Shown here: positions 1-5,350 of the stretch, one piece after another
Layout: the number at the start of each line of letters is the position of its first letter
Numbering within the stretch: position 1 is the first letter of the stretch
NCBI GenBank assembly: GCA_013203755.1
Contig: JABMPI010000592.1
Location: 1-5,849 of the forward strand
Direction: 5' to 3'
Length of the DNA: 5,849 nt
DNA from: Bacteroidota bacterium
GTDB taxonomy: Bacteria > Bacteroidota > Bacteroidia > Bacteroidales > Prolixibacteraceae
Position numbers and translations under genes: made by a program
The notes under the pieces: generated by a model
What the model was told of the DNA's origin: nothing
What the model saw: only the letters and a program-made list of their open reading frames with translations
Databases searched by the model: none

Positions 1-190
1 AAGCGATATATTAATTGAAAATTTTCAGTATTAATTTGCCTCCATTTTATGGTAGCCGGATCTTGTCCGGTTTGAAAATATTGAGCCTTGGAAATATTAA
101 TAGAGCTGAAAAATATAAGGAAAAGAATGTACTTCTTCATTCAAAAATATTTAAGTTTCGAAAATACATAATCTAGTTCATTTAAAAAGC
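1..190. other. AT-rich stretch without a convincing gene; one small hairpin
   Basis: I see no supportable gene here. A frame open from 15 to 176 on the plus strand has only a TTG start and low-complexity, Lys/Ile-rich content, so I do not call it. A short hairpin is visible: CCGGA at 56-60 pairs with TCCGG at 66-70 around a 5-base loop, and can be extended by one G-U and one A-T pair. It lacks a clear U-tract, so it may be a weak terminator for something left of the window or part of a short palindromic repeat. Confidence 0.4.
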
Positions 191-218
191 AAAAGCCCGG
201 AAAAAATACCGGGCTTTT
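191..218 (-). terminator. Rho-independent terminator of the membrane protein gene
   Basis: A perfect 10-bp stem (AAAAGCCCGG at 191-200 with CCGGGCTTTT at 209-218) encloses an 8-base A-rich loop. It starts 22 bases after the stop codon of the minus-strand gene at 241. Read on that strand, the GC-rich stem ends in TTTT, then GC and five more T, a classic intrinsic terminator. The A-run on the other arm means it could also stop plus-strand transcripts entering from the left. Confidence 0.9.
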
Positions 219-240
219 AATATTGCTTGAAATTGTTTTT

Positions 241-942
241 CTAATTTTCGTTTACTCCCAAAATTGGTATTGGATTATTATCGTCATTCTCGTTTAATAA
301 GCCCTGGTAAAAAGTTGCATAAGCAGAATGTATCCACATTATAGAAATAATGGCTCCAAAAATAAGAACTATTACACCACCAATAAATACAAAAAAAGAT
401 GTGATTGCTAATCCAAAAACCTGCCAACCATGACCGCGAGTTAACTCCCAGCTTTTTTCTACCGCTTTCATAGGTTCCAAATCTTTATCCATTATTAGAT
501 ACGAAACAAAAGACAACCTGCACCAAATTATAATACCTGGAATTATTAGCATCATAAAACCAATCATAACTAAAGCAAACACAATAAGATTTGCCAAAAC
601 TATATTTAAATATTTGGTTTTAAAGCCATCAAATAAAAGTTTCAAATCAGCTTCTTCATCTCTCATTACTTTAAGGAATAAATAGTTTTCGCCGTATTTA
701 ATAACGGGTAAAAACATAAAGTTGTACGCCAATCCGAAAATAACTAAAGGAAATAATAGAAGCATGTTAAAATTAAAGTCACCATCAAATCGACCGTTTG
801 CACCAACCGGCCCATTTAATATTCCAACAATTATTACCGCCAATAAAAGTGGTAAAAAACTTATCTCAAAAATTTTCCTCCATCCAAAACTAAAACTGCC
901 TCCTACCGAAGGAATCACATTATAATACTTTTCATTTTCCAT
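241..942 (-). CDS. Multi-pass membrane protein of the DUF975/YciC-like type, function unknown
   Basis: A 233-residue integral membrane protein. The N-terminus (1-20) is soluble and includes a Gly/Ser-rich stretch. Hydrophobic segments follow at about 26-43, 60-80, 112-140 (probably two helices with a Pro-Gly hinge at 135-136) and 175-204. The stretch IPGIIIWCRLSFVSYLIMD (134-152), followed by a charged loop with KAVEKSWELTRG (159-170), is the conserved hallmark I know from DUF975, YciC and related bacterial membrane families: a proline-kinked helix, then an amphipathic helix ending in a 'W-LT-G' turn before the last membrane pair. Members are poorly characterised and no catalytic residues are evident. 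The acidic Asn/Asp-rich tail (217-233) is probably cytoplasmic. The gene is monocistronic: a terminator follows at 191-218 and a divergent regulator gene lies upstream. The ATG at 942 is the first in frame and gives a sensible N-terminus. The coding frame is firm; the family assignment is moderately sure and the function is unknown. Confidence 0.85.
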   Translation of the reverse strand: MENEKYYNVIPSVGGSFSFGWRKIFEISFLPLLLAVIIVGILNGPVGANGRFDGDFNFNMLLLFPLVIFGLAYNFMFLPVIKYGENYLFLKVMRDEEADLKLLFDGFKTKYLNIVLANLIVFALVMIGFMMLIIPGIIIWCRLSFVSYLIMDKDLEPMKAVEKSWELTRGHGWQVFGLAITSFFVFIGGVIVLIFGAIISIMWIHSAYATFYQGLLNENDDNNPIPILGVNEN

Positions 943-990
943 TTTCGTAAATTTTAAATTATTTTCTAGATGTTTTTATCATTGTTTACT

Positions 991-998
991 CAAATTTA
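991..998 (-). promoter_or_regulatory. Candidate -7 element of the membrane protein gene
   Basis: On the minus strand this reads TAAATTTG, a full match to the Bacteroidota -7 consensus TAnnTTTG. It lies about 49 bases upstream of the ATG at 942, giving a leader of roughly 40 bases. No TTTG-type -33 element sits at the expected distance, and AT-rich spacers produce this motif by chance fairly often, so confidence is low. Confidence 0.35.
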
Positions 999-1021
999 CA
1001 GCTTAATAAAAATATATCCTT

Positions 1022-1062
1022 CCTACTAAAGTTGGATTTACTAAATTCACTACTTTCGTAGG
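1022..1062. repeat. Imperfect inverted repeat upstream of the LuxR-type regulator gene
   Basis: CCTACTAAAGT (1022-1032) and ACTTTCGTAGG (1052-1062) are reverse complements at 10 of 11 positions, separated by 19 bases. The core ACTAAAGT recurs as its exact reverse complement ACTTTAGT at 1103-1110, and TACTAAA appears again at 1039-1045. The arms lie just upstream of a candidate plus-strand -7 element, where an operator would be expected, so a binding site for the neighbouring regulator is plausible. A stem-loop is the alternative. Confidence 0.4.
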
Positions 1063-1085
1063 TAGCGGTAAACGCGAAGAGTTTG

Positions 1086-1093
1086 TAGATTTG
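1086..1093 (+). promoter_or_regulatory. Candidate -7 element of the LuxR-type regulator gene
   Basis: TAGATTTG matches the Bacteroidota -7 consensus TAnnTTTG completely and stands 25 bases before the ATG at 1119, predicting a leader of about 20 bases. The expected -33 TTTG is not at 19-21 bases upstream; that position reads TAGC. The element overlaps the possible gene remnant at 1010-1117, so both readings may not hold together. Confidence 0.4.
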
Positions 1094-1118
1094 TTGTACA
1101 ATACTTTAGTTGAATAAA

Positions 1119-2072
1119 ATGCTAATTGAATATTTATCGTACATCGTAACTTTTATTGTATCTGCAGGAATTGCAGTTATTGGAATTATGGTTTCATATC
1201 AAAATTTCCATGTTCATAAAAAATCTCTGTTATCGATATTGCTCTATCAACAGATTTTTCTTTTTTCTTTTTTCATTTATGGAATCTGGGGAAACATTGC
1301 CTTGCATGAAATTATTTCCGATCTGAGTTTAAGTTCTGAAATTTCGAATAAACTAACCTTTTTTATTCCAATTATAGGAATTCCATTTATGATTGTTAGT
1401 TGGTTTATGTTGTTAAAATTTGGGTTTAACTTAAATGGATACAAATTCTCAAAAGGATTTATTTTTAGCTATTTTTCAACTTTTATTACTGTACTTTTTG
1501 CTGTAACGTATTTCATTCAAAATGGAAATTTACAGATCCCCGAAAAGCCAGATTTGTTTATCGTTCGAGTAATTGTAGCCATTAATCTTCTTACGCATCT
1601 TATTATGCTGATTCCGTTTATTCTTCCGAAAAGAACCACCATTTTAAAAGAAATTGGATTTGATAGAAAATGGATATTTATATCGTTTTTAGGCGTTTTA
1701 GTGTATTCCTCCGCATTAAGTTTTTTCAACGAATTCAGCTATATTTCTGCCTGCATTTCAATTATTCTATTGTTTGCCTTTAGTATTTTTATTCCTATAA
1801 AAATAAAATTAGATGCTCATATAAATTCATCAAAATCAACCAACCTCGATTTTAATACCTTTTGCAATCTTTATGAAATTTCGAAACGTGAAGCTGAAAT
1901 AATTCTTGAAATATGTACGGGCAAGTCAAACAAAGCCATTGCCGAAAAGCTGTTTATTACGTTGCAAACAGTAAAAGACCACAATCATCGTATATTTATA
2001 AAAGCAGATGTTAAAAGCCGGGTTCAACTTTCTAATTTAGTAAGAGAAAAAACAGGGATAGATTCCTTTTAG
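1119..2072 (+). CDS. Seven-TM membrane protein with C-terminal LuxR-type DNA-binding domain
   Basis: A 317-residue membrane-bound transcription regulator. Hydrophobic segments lie at about 7-27, 37-60, 80-101, 113-133, 148-170, 184-203 and 208-227, consistent with seven helices and a cytoplasmic C-terminus. After a short linker, residues 244-312 form a LuxR/GerE helix-turn-helix: SKREAEIILEICTGKSNKAI (255-274) carries the family pattern 'REaEi...i..GkSNk.IA', followed by TVKDHNHRIFIKADV (284-298), the recognition helix and dimerisation turn. There is no PAS, receiver or kinase domain, so the membrane part is the likely sensor or tether. The ligand and target genes are unknown. I chose ATG at 1119 over an in-frame TTG at 1110, which adds only three residues and overlaps an upstream stop. 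The gene is divergent from the membrane protein gene (a possible target) and converges on the TPR gene with 27 bases between the stops and no clear terminator. Confidence 0.88.
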   Translation: MLIEYLSYIVTFIVSAGIAVIGIMVSYQNFHVHKKSLLSILLYQQIFLFSFFIYGIWGNIALHEIISDLSLSSEISNKLTFFIPIIGIPFMIVSWFMLLKFGFNLNGYKFSKGFIFSYFSTFITVLFAVTYFIQNGNLQIPEKPDLFIVRVIVAINLLTHLIMLIPFILPKRTTILKEIGFDRKWIFISFLGVLVYSSALSFFNEFSYISACISIILLFAFSIFIPIKIKLDAHINSSKSTNLDFNTFCNLYEISKREAEIILEICTGKSNKAIAEKLFITLQTVKDHNHRIFIKADVKSRVQLSNLVREKTGIDSF

Positions 2073-2099
2073 TTCAGTTTTAGTATCTCTTTCAAAAAA

Positions 2100-3350
2100 C
2101 TACTCTTCAAAAAACAGCTCTTCTTTTATTTTTGTAATTCGGTCGAGAGCATAATTTACATTATCACCACCTTCGTCAACTTCTTTTAAATAAAGCCTAT
2201 AATAATTAAGTGCCAGTGTTTTATTGGAATTGAATTCTTCGTAGGTAGTTGCAATTTCAAACAAAGCTTCATGTTTTTTTGGAGCAAGTTGGTAAGCTTT
2301 GTTGAGTGCCGCTATCGATTCTTTAAACTTACGTTGCTGTCCAAAAATCTGTCCCAAATGATGATACATTTCTGCCACATAATCAGGCACGGTGGCTTCA
2401 ATTGCCCATTGCATCATTTTTTCAGCCTCCTCGAAATTCTTCTGTTTTTTGTTACATAAACTTATATAGTACATCACAAACATATCGTTGGGATTTAACC
2501 GAAATAATTTATTAAAAATGGCTAAAGCATTATCAACTTCGTTTGCGAAATAGGTACTTATTCCATAATTCAATCCAATATCAAAAATAGAATCTCCCCC
2601 GGCTTCAAAATAGTTATTAAAGGCATCCCTGGCCTTTTTGTAGTTTTTCGATCTAAAATAGAAGTTGGCACGTTCCAGCAGTAAGTCATTATCATTCGGG
2701 AACTCTTGCAAGCCCTTTTCTAAAAGAGCCAGAATTTTATCAGGCTCATTTTTAGAGTCATAGGCATGAGCCAAATTACTGTATGAACCATAATCTCGAG
2801 GATTAGCCTCCAAAACTTTTTCATACAAATACACCGCTTGTTTTCTTTTTAAAATACGAAACGAACAATAAGCAAATTGTTTGTTCCAATAGACATTTGT
2901 TGAATCTTTTAAATAGATCCCTTCAAAAATATTATAAGCATTTTTGTACTCCTTTAAATTAATATAAACACGCCCCAATTTCCCTGTAAGAACAAGGTTT
3001 GTGGTATCCAGTTCAATTACCTTTTTATAAAAAGTAATCGCATCGAAGATGTTTCCTAAAGTAGACAGCCCTTCTGCCATTTCACCTAAAATTTCCACAT
3101 TATTTGGATCTAATTGTAAGGCATCTGAATATGACTTTAAAGCTTTCTGATAATTTTGCTGATTGTTATAGATCAACCCTTTTTTAAAATAAAGTTGAGC
3201 GGAAGGATTTCTATTTATCTGAATATCAATTTGAGACAAGGCCTCGTTGTAATTTTTATTCAGTATTAATAAATCAATTTTATCTTGTGAAAATGAAGCA
3301 ACTGAGATTCCAATAAAGGCAATAAATAGTAAGTGTTTAATGGTTTTCAT
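2100..3350 (-). CDS. Exported TPR-repeat protein downstream of the BlaI-M56 pair
   Basis: A 416-residue periplasmic or surface protein. Residues 1-22 (MKTIKHLLFIAFIGISVASF then SQ) form a signal peptide with basic start, hydrophobic core and the SFSQ-type end common in Bacteroidota. No lipobox cysteine is present. From residue 51 to about 394 there are ten consecutive TPRs, nearly all exactly 34 residues (51-84, 85-118, 119-152, 153-186, 187-220, 221-254, 255-289, 290-323, 324-359, 360-394), with a half repeat before them at about 23-50. The first is canonical, with G at 58, A at 70 and DP at 81-82. Such solenoids bind proteins or peptides; there is no enzymatic motif. The frame stays open upstream to 3434, but those 28 codons run through a palindromic element and lack a signal sequence, so I start at ATG 3350. 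It lies 101 bases after the M56 gene on the same strand and may be its partner, co-transcribed by read-through or using its own promoter. Confidence 0.9.
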   Translation of the reverse strand: MKTIKHLLFIAFIGISVASFSQDKIDLLILNKNYNEALSQIDIQINRNPSAQLYFKKGLIYNNQQNYQKALKSYSDALQLDPNNVEILGEMAEGLSTLGNIFDAITFYKKVIELDTTNLVLTGKLGRVYINLKEYKNAYNIFEGIYLKDSTNVYWNKQFAYCSFRILKRKQAVYLYEKVLEANPRDYGSYSNLAHAYDSKNEPDKILALLEKGLQEFPNDNDLLLERANFYFRSKNYKKARDAFNNYFEAGGDSIFDIGLNYGISTYFANEVDNALAIFNKLFRLNPNDMFVMYYISLCNKKQKNFEEAEKMMQWAIEATVPDYVAEMYHHLGQIFGQQRKFKESIAALNKAYQLAPKKHEALFEIATTYEEFNSNKTLALNYYRLYLKEVDEGGDNVNYALDRITKIKEELFFEE

Positions 3351-3381
3351 AGTTTTTGTGTATCGTTGTGTAATTGCTATC

Positions 3382-3426
3382 ATTCTCGAGAAAGCGGGAA
3401 TCTGCTTCAAACTTACAGATTCCCGC
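3382..3426. repeat. REP-like palindromic element, possible terminator of the M56 gene
   Basis: GCGGGAATCTG (3394-3404) and CAGATTCCCGC (3416-3426) are perfect 11-bp inverted repeats around an 11-base loop. A second, overlapping hairpin pairs ATTCTCG (3382-3388) with CGGGAAT (3395-3401), with one G-U in the plus-strand RNA. The two cannot form together. The core ATTCTCGAGAAAGCGGGAAT closely resembles the ATTCCCGCGAAAGCGGGAAT palindromes that I recall as dispersed repeats in many bacterial genomes. It begins 25 bases past the M56 stop on the minus strand. The T-tract after it is short (TTTCTC), so termination would be partial. Confidence 0.7.
3408..3415 (-). promoter_or_regulatory. Candidate -7 element for the TPR gene, inside the hairpin loop
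   Basis: On the minus strand the loop of the 11-bp palindrome reads TAAGTTTG, a full match to TAnnTTTG. It is 57 bases upstream of the TPR gene's ATG at 3350, giving a leader of about 50 bases. No good -33 element is seen at the right spacing. A chance match is quite possible. Confidence 0.28.
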
Positions 3427-3451
3427 CAACCCAATGATAAAATACTGCTTT

Positions 3452-4870
3452 TTATTTTAATACAAAGTTTATAGGAACGGTGTAACTAACGTTAACCGCC
3501 TGTCCCCTTTGTTTTCCCGGTTTCCAGATTGGCAAACCATTTACCACTCGTAATGCTTCTTTATCCAACGTTGGATCAACTCCACGTGCAACCGTACAAT
3601 TGGCAATTGAACCATCTTTTGTTACAACAAAGGTTATGTAAACTTTGCCTTGAATTCCTTTTTCCTGAGCTATTACAGGATATTTAACGGCACCCGCAAT
3701 ATATTGTCGCAAAGCTAAATCGCCTCCCGGAAATACGGGCATGTCCTCAACTATAAAGAAAACCTCTTCGTCTGCCTTTAATTCCTTAGCTGCTACAACC
3801 TCTTTTTTGGCCAATAACACATTTCCTAAACTATCAGTTACAATTTCGAATCCGGAATCTTCTGAAAACATACTTTTCAACTTCTCCACATCCTCAACAG
3901 TTCCTTCAATTTTTAATTTTTCATCCAGAAAAGAAACATTCATTTTAGAAGACTGCTCAATTTCAACAGTTTTTACTTCAATCGACTCTTTTTGCTCGCA
4001 AGCAAAGGCAATTACAAGTGCAGCCGCAACCAGCACTCCTATAGAAATTTTTGTAATGGCTAATTTTGAAGATTTTATTTTTGACATCATTTTAATTCTA
4101 CTTTTAATTAATGAATAATTGAAACTATTGGCGATAAGCAATTGTCCACCAACAAACTGATCTAGTAATAATTTTTTATAATACCCCCGATTTACCCCAG
4201 AAGTAAGCACTGCCTGATCGGCCAGATACTCGTGATTTTCGCGAATTGCATGCCGCAACATCCACATAAATGGGTTAAACCATTGAAATACGGTTAACAA
4301 TTCCAGTATTATTACATCAAAAGAATGTCCCTGTTTTACGTGCTCTAATTCATGGGCAATCATTCGGTCGTAACCATCCTTTTCCTGAAAAGAACGACTC
4401 ACAAAAACATACTCTAAAAATGAAAATGGACTAATCTCCTTTTCTAAAATTATAAGTTTAAACCCGTCCATCAATTGCACCTTATTTTTTCGAACTAACA
4501 TTGAAAGCTGGATAACGCGGAACAAAAATCTTCCGAGAAAAAAAATGACTCCAGCTAAATAGACAAAAATAAAGGAGCTTGTTGAAAGTATAACTTGTTC
4601 AACACTACCCGACAATCCATGACTATAAACTGTTACTGCTTCTAACATATTCTGATAAGGAGTTACTGTTATTTCTGATAAAAGCACTGGTTGAGGCGAA
4701 AAAATTCTAAATTTTAAAAAGGGTAGAATTACCGAAAAAAGAATCGAGCCCAATAAAAATATTCGATTTAATTTAAAGAATGTCTCTTTACGCAAGAAAA
4801 AAATATAAATAACCGCAAGCAGCGAAAGGCTTATTCCCGATTCTAATATAAAATTAACTACGCTATTCAT
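3452..4870 (-). CDS. BlaR1-type M56 membrane metallopeptidase fused to a TonB C-terminal domain
   Basis: A 472-residue inner-membrane zinc peptidase, the expected antirepressor of the BlaI-type repressor encoded just upstream. Membrane helices lie at about 7-26, 36-55 and 96-126. The cytoplasmic M56 domain (about 130-265) has the HExxH zinc motif as HELEH (173-177), FNPFMW at 198-203, and ENHEYLAD (211-218), whose Glu214 is the probable third zinc ligand. A fourth helix spans about 275-291. The periplasmic part has a linker (292-370) and, at 374-472, a TonB C-terminal domain with VEDMPVFPGGD, YP (397-398), GIQGKV and PGKQRGQ. In Staphylococcus BlaR1/MecR1 this position holds a penicillin-binding sensor. 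I see none here, so beta-lactam sensing is unlikely. The domain could contact an outer-membrane receptor or another envelope component (inference). The start overlaps the repressor gene by 8 bases, implying translational coupling. All catalytic residues are intact. Confidence 0.93.
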   Translation of the reverse strand: MNSVVNFILESGISLSLLAVIYIFFLRKETFFKLNRIFLLGSILFSVILPFLKFRIFSPQPVLLSEITVTPYQNMLEAVTVYSHGLSGSVEQVILSTSSFIFVYLAGVIFFLGRFLFRVIQLSMLVRKNKVQLMDGFKLIILEKEISPFSFLEYVFVSRSFQEKDGYDRMIAHELEHVKQGHSFDVIILELLTVFQWFNPFMWMLRHAIRENHEYLADQAVLTSGVNRGYYKKLLLDQFVGGQLLIANSFNYSLIKSRIKMMSKIKSSKLAITKISIGVLVAAALVIAFACEQKESIEVKTVEIEQSSKMNVSFLDEKLKIEGTVEDVEKLKSMFSEDSGFEIVTDSLGNVLLAKKEVVAAKELKADEEVFFIVEDMPVFPGGDLALRQYIAGAVKYPVIAQEKGIQGKVYITFVVTKDGSIANCTVARGVDPTLDKEALRVVNGLPIWKPGKQRGQAVNVSYTVPINFVLK

Positions 4871-5249
4871 TTTCAGGAGAATTATCGTTTTCTAAATCGT
4901 GCTTTACATCTTTCATTAATTCATCCAAATCCGATAAACTCATTTTATCTTCTTTGGCGAAAAAAGAAACCATCTCCTGAAAAGAGCCACTAAAATAGTT
5001 ACGCATAAAATTTTTCATGTACGTTCCAGTGTATTCCTTCCTCGAAATTAGCGGGAAGTATTCATGTGTTTTTCCGTAAGCATTGTGCCCAACAAATCCT
5101 TTCTTTTCAAGAATCCTAATAATGGTAGAAACCGTATTATAGGCAGGTTTCGGAATAGGCATCTGTTCAATTATATCTTTAACAAATGCTTTTTCATGTT
5201 TCCAAAGTAATTGCATTATTTGATCTTCAGCTTTTGTTAATTCTTTCAT
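4863..5249 (-). CDS. BlaI/MecI/CopY-family winged-helix repressor
   Basis: A 128-residue cytoplasmic repressor, the usual length for the family. Residues 4-70 form the winged helix: LTKAEDQIMQLLW (4-16) opens it, AYNTVSTIIRILEKKGFV (36-53) contains the recognition helix, and the wing runs through HEYFPLIS (62-69). The C-terminal part (about 74-118) is the dimerisation region. SFFAKED (95-101) aligns with NFVEKED of staphylococcal BlaI, where the cognate M56 peptidase cuts between Asn and Phe. The equivalent bond here would be Ser95-Phe96. Phe and KED are kept while Asn is replaced, so induction by proteolysis is plausible but inferred. The stop codon (4863-4865) lies inside the start of the M56 gene, giving the standard regulator-peptidase pair. 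Two matching palindromes at 5308-5343 are probable autoregulatory operators. The tail from 118 is acidic and Asn-rich. Confidence 0.95.
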   Translation of the reverse strand: MKELTKAEDQIMQLLWKHEKAFVKDIIEQMPIPKPAYNTVSTIIRILEKKGFVGHNAYGKTHEYFPLISRKEYTGTYMKNFMRNYFSGSFQEMVSFFAKEDKMSLSDLDELMKDVKHDLENDNSPENE

Positions 5250-5251
5250 TT

Positions 5252-5267
5252 TATTAGATTATTAGAT
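5252..5267. repeat. Perfect 8-bp tandem repeat just before the repressor start codon
   Basis: TATTAGAT occurs twice in direct tandem, placing ATCTAATA twice in the leader of the blaI-type mRNA, two bases before its ATG. This occupies the place where a Shine-Dalgarno sequence would lie and gives an unstructured A/U-rich site, as is usual for Bacteroidota translation starts. It could also be a simple slippage product. Confidence 0.55.
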
Positions 5268-5291
5268 TTCTGGAATTGAGTAGTGAGCTTA

Positions 5292-5299
5292 CAAATATC
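5292..5299 (-). promoter_or_regulatory. Candidate -7 element of the blaI-M56 operon
   Basis: The minus strand reads GATATTTG, matching five of the six fixed positions of TAnnTTTG. It lies 43 bases upstream of the repressor ATG at 5249. The two palindromic operators begin 8 bases further upstream, so they would cover the -33 region, where bound repressor blocks polymerase. The placement supports the call more than the motif does. Confidence 0.4.
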
Positions 5300-5307
5300 A
5301 TACCGAA

Positions 5308-5323
5308 AACTAAATAGTTAGTT
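5308..5323. promoter_or_regulatory. Proximal BlaI-type operator (16-bp palindrome)
   Basis: AACTAAATAGTTAGTT has perfect 6-bp arms, AACTAA and TTAGTT, around ATAG. It matches the second palindrome at 5328-5343 at 13 of 16 positions. It lies 58 bases upstream of the repressor start and next to the candidate -7 element. BlaI-family repressors bind as dimers to such dyads, often two per promoter. Confidence 0.65.
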
Positions 5324-5327
5324 CTTA

Positions 5328-5343
5328 AACTACACATTTAGTT
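5328..5343. promoter_or_regulatory. Distal BlaI-type operator (16-bp palindrome)
   Basis: AACTACACATTTAGTT has 5-bp arms AACTA and TAGTT and an inner A-T pair. Its core CTACACATTTAG differs at one base from the staphylococcal BlaI/MecI core CTACAnnTGTAG as I remember it. Its centre is 20 bp from that of the proximal copy, about two helical turns, so both dimers would sit on the same face of the DNA. It starts 7 bases after the stop codon of the upstream gene. Confidence 0.65.
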
Positions 5344-5350
5344 CTGCATC

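Larger units (their letters stand above)
1010..1117 (+). pseudogene. Possible 3' remnant of a vanished gene (35 sense codons, no start)
   Basis: The frame from 1010 to the TAA at 1115-1117 is open and its second half reads like a real protein C-terminus: GSGKREEFVDLLYNTLVE, with mixed charged and hydrophobic residues, unlike the AT-rich sequence to its left. There is no ATG or GTG in the frame. The only TTG codons are two near the end, and an in-frame stop precedes the stretch at 1007. The stop lies one base before the regulator's ATG at 1119, as in an operon junction. This could be the tail of a deleted upstream gene or chance. I cannot name a family. Confidence 0.22.

Noticed and set aside
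15..176. Plus-strand open frame of 54 codons in the left spacer
   Set aside because: It has only TTG starts, AT-driven composition rich in Lys and Ile, no recognisable domain, and part of it is a small hairpin.
722..925. 67-codon plus-strand open frame antisense to the membrane protein gene
   Set aside because: It is a shadow of the conserved minus-strand frame, with no domain and no start signals.
1517..1729. 70-codon minus-strand open frame inside the LuxR-type regulator gene
   Set aside because: It is fully contained in the regulator's membrane domain coding sequence and has no independent support.
2271..2459. 62-codon plus-strand open frame antisense to the TPR gene
   Set aside because: It is contained in the repeat-encoding sequence of the TPR gene and shows no family features.
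3351..3434. 28-codon N-terminal extension of the TPR protein from an ATG at 3434
   Set aside because: It translates through the palindromic element and would put the signal peptide 28 residues inside the protein. The ATG at 3350 directly opens a standard signal peptide.
3998..4000. Cys291 after the fourth helix of the M56 protein as a lipoprotein site
   Set aside because: The preceding residues AFA do not fit the lipobox well, and it lies at the end of an internal helix, not an N-terminal signal peptide.
3741..4118. 125-codon plus-strand open frame antisense to the M56 gene
   Set aside because: It lies wholly inside a well-supported gene and its Ser/Thr-rich translation is a mirror of Lys/Glu-rich coding sequence on the other strand.
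3452..5249. Beta-lactam resistance regulation (blaR1-blaI in the strict sense)
   Set aside because: There is no penicillin-binding sensor domain on the peptidase and no beta-lactamase gene in the window; only the repressor-peptidase logic is shared.
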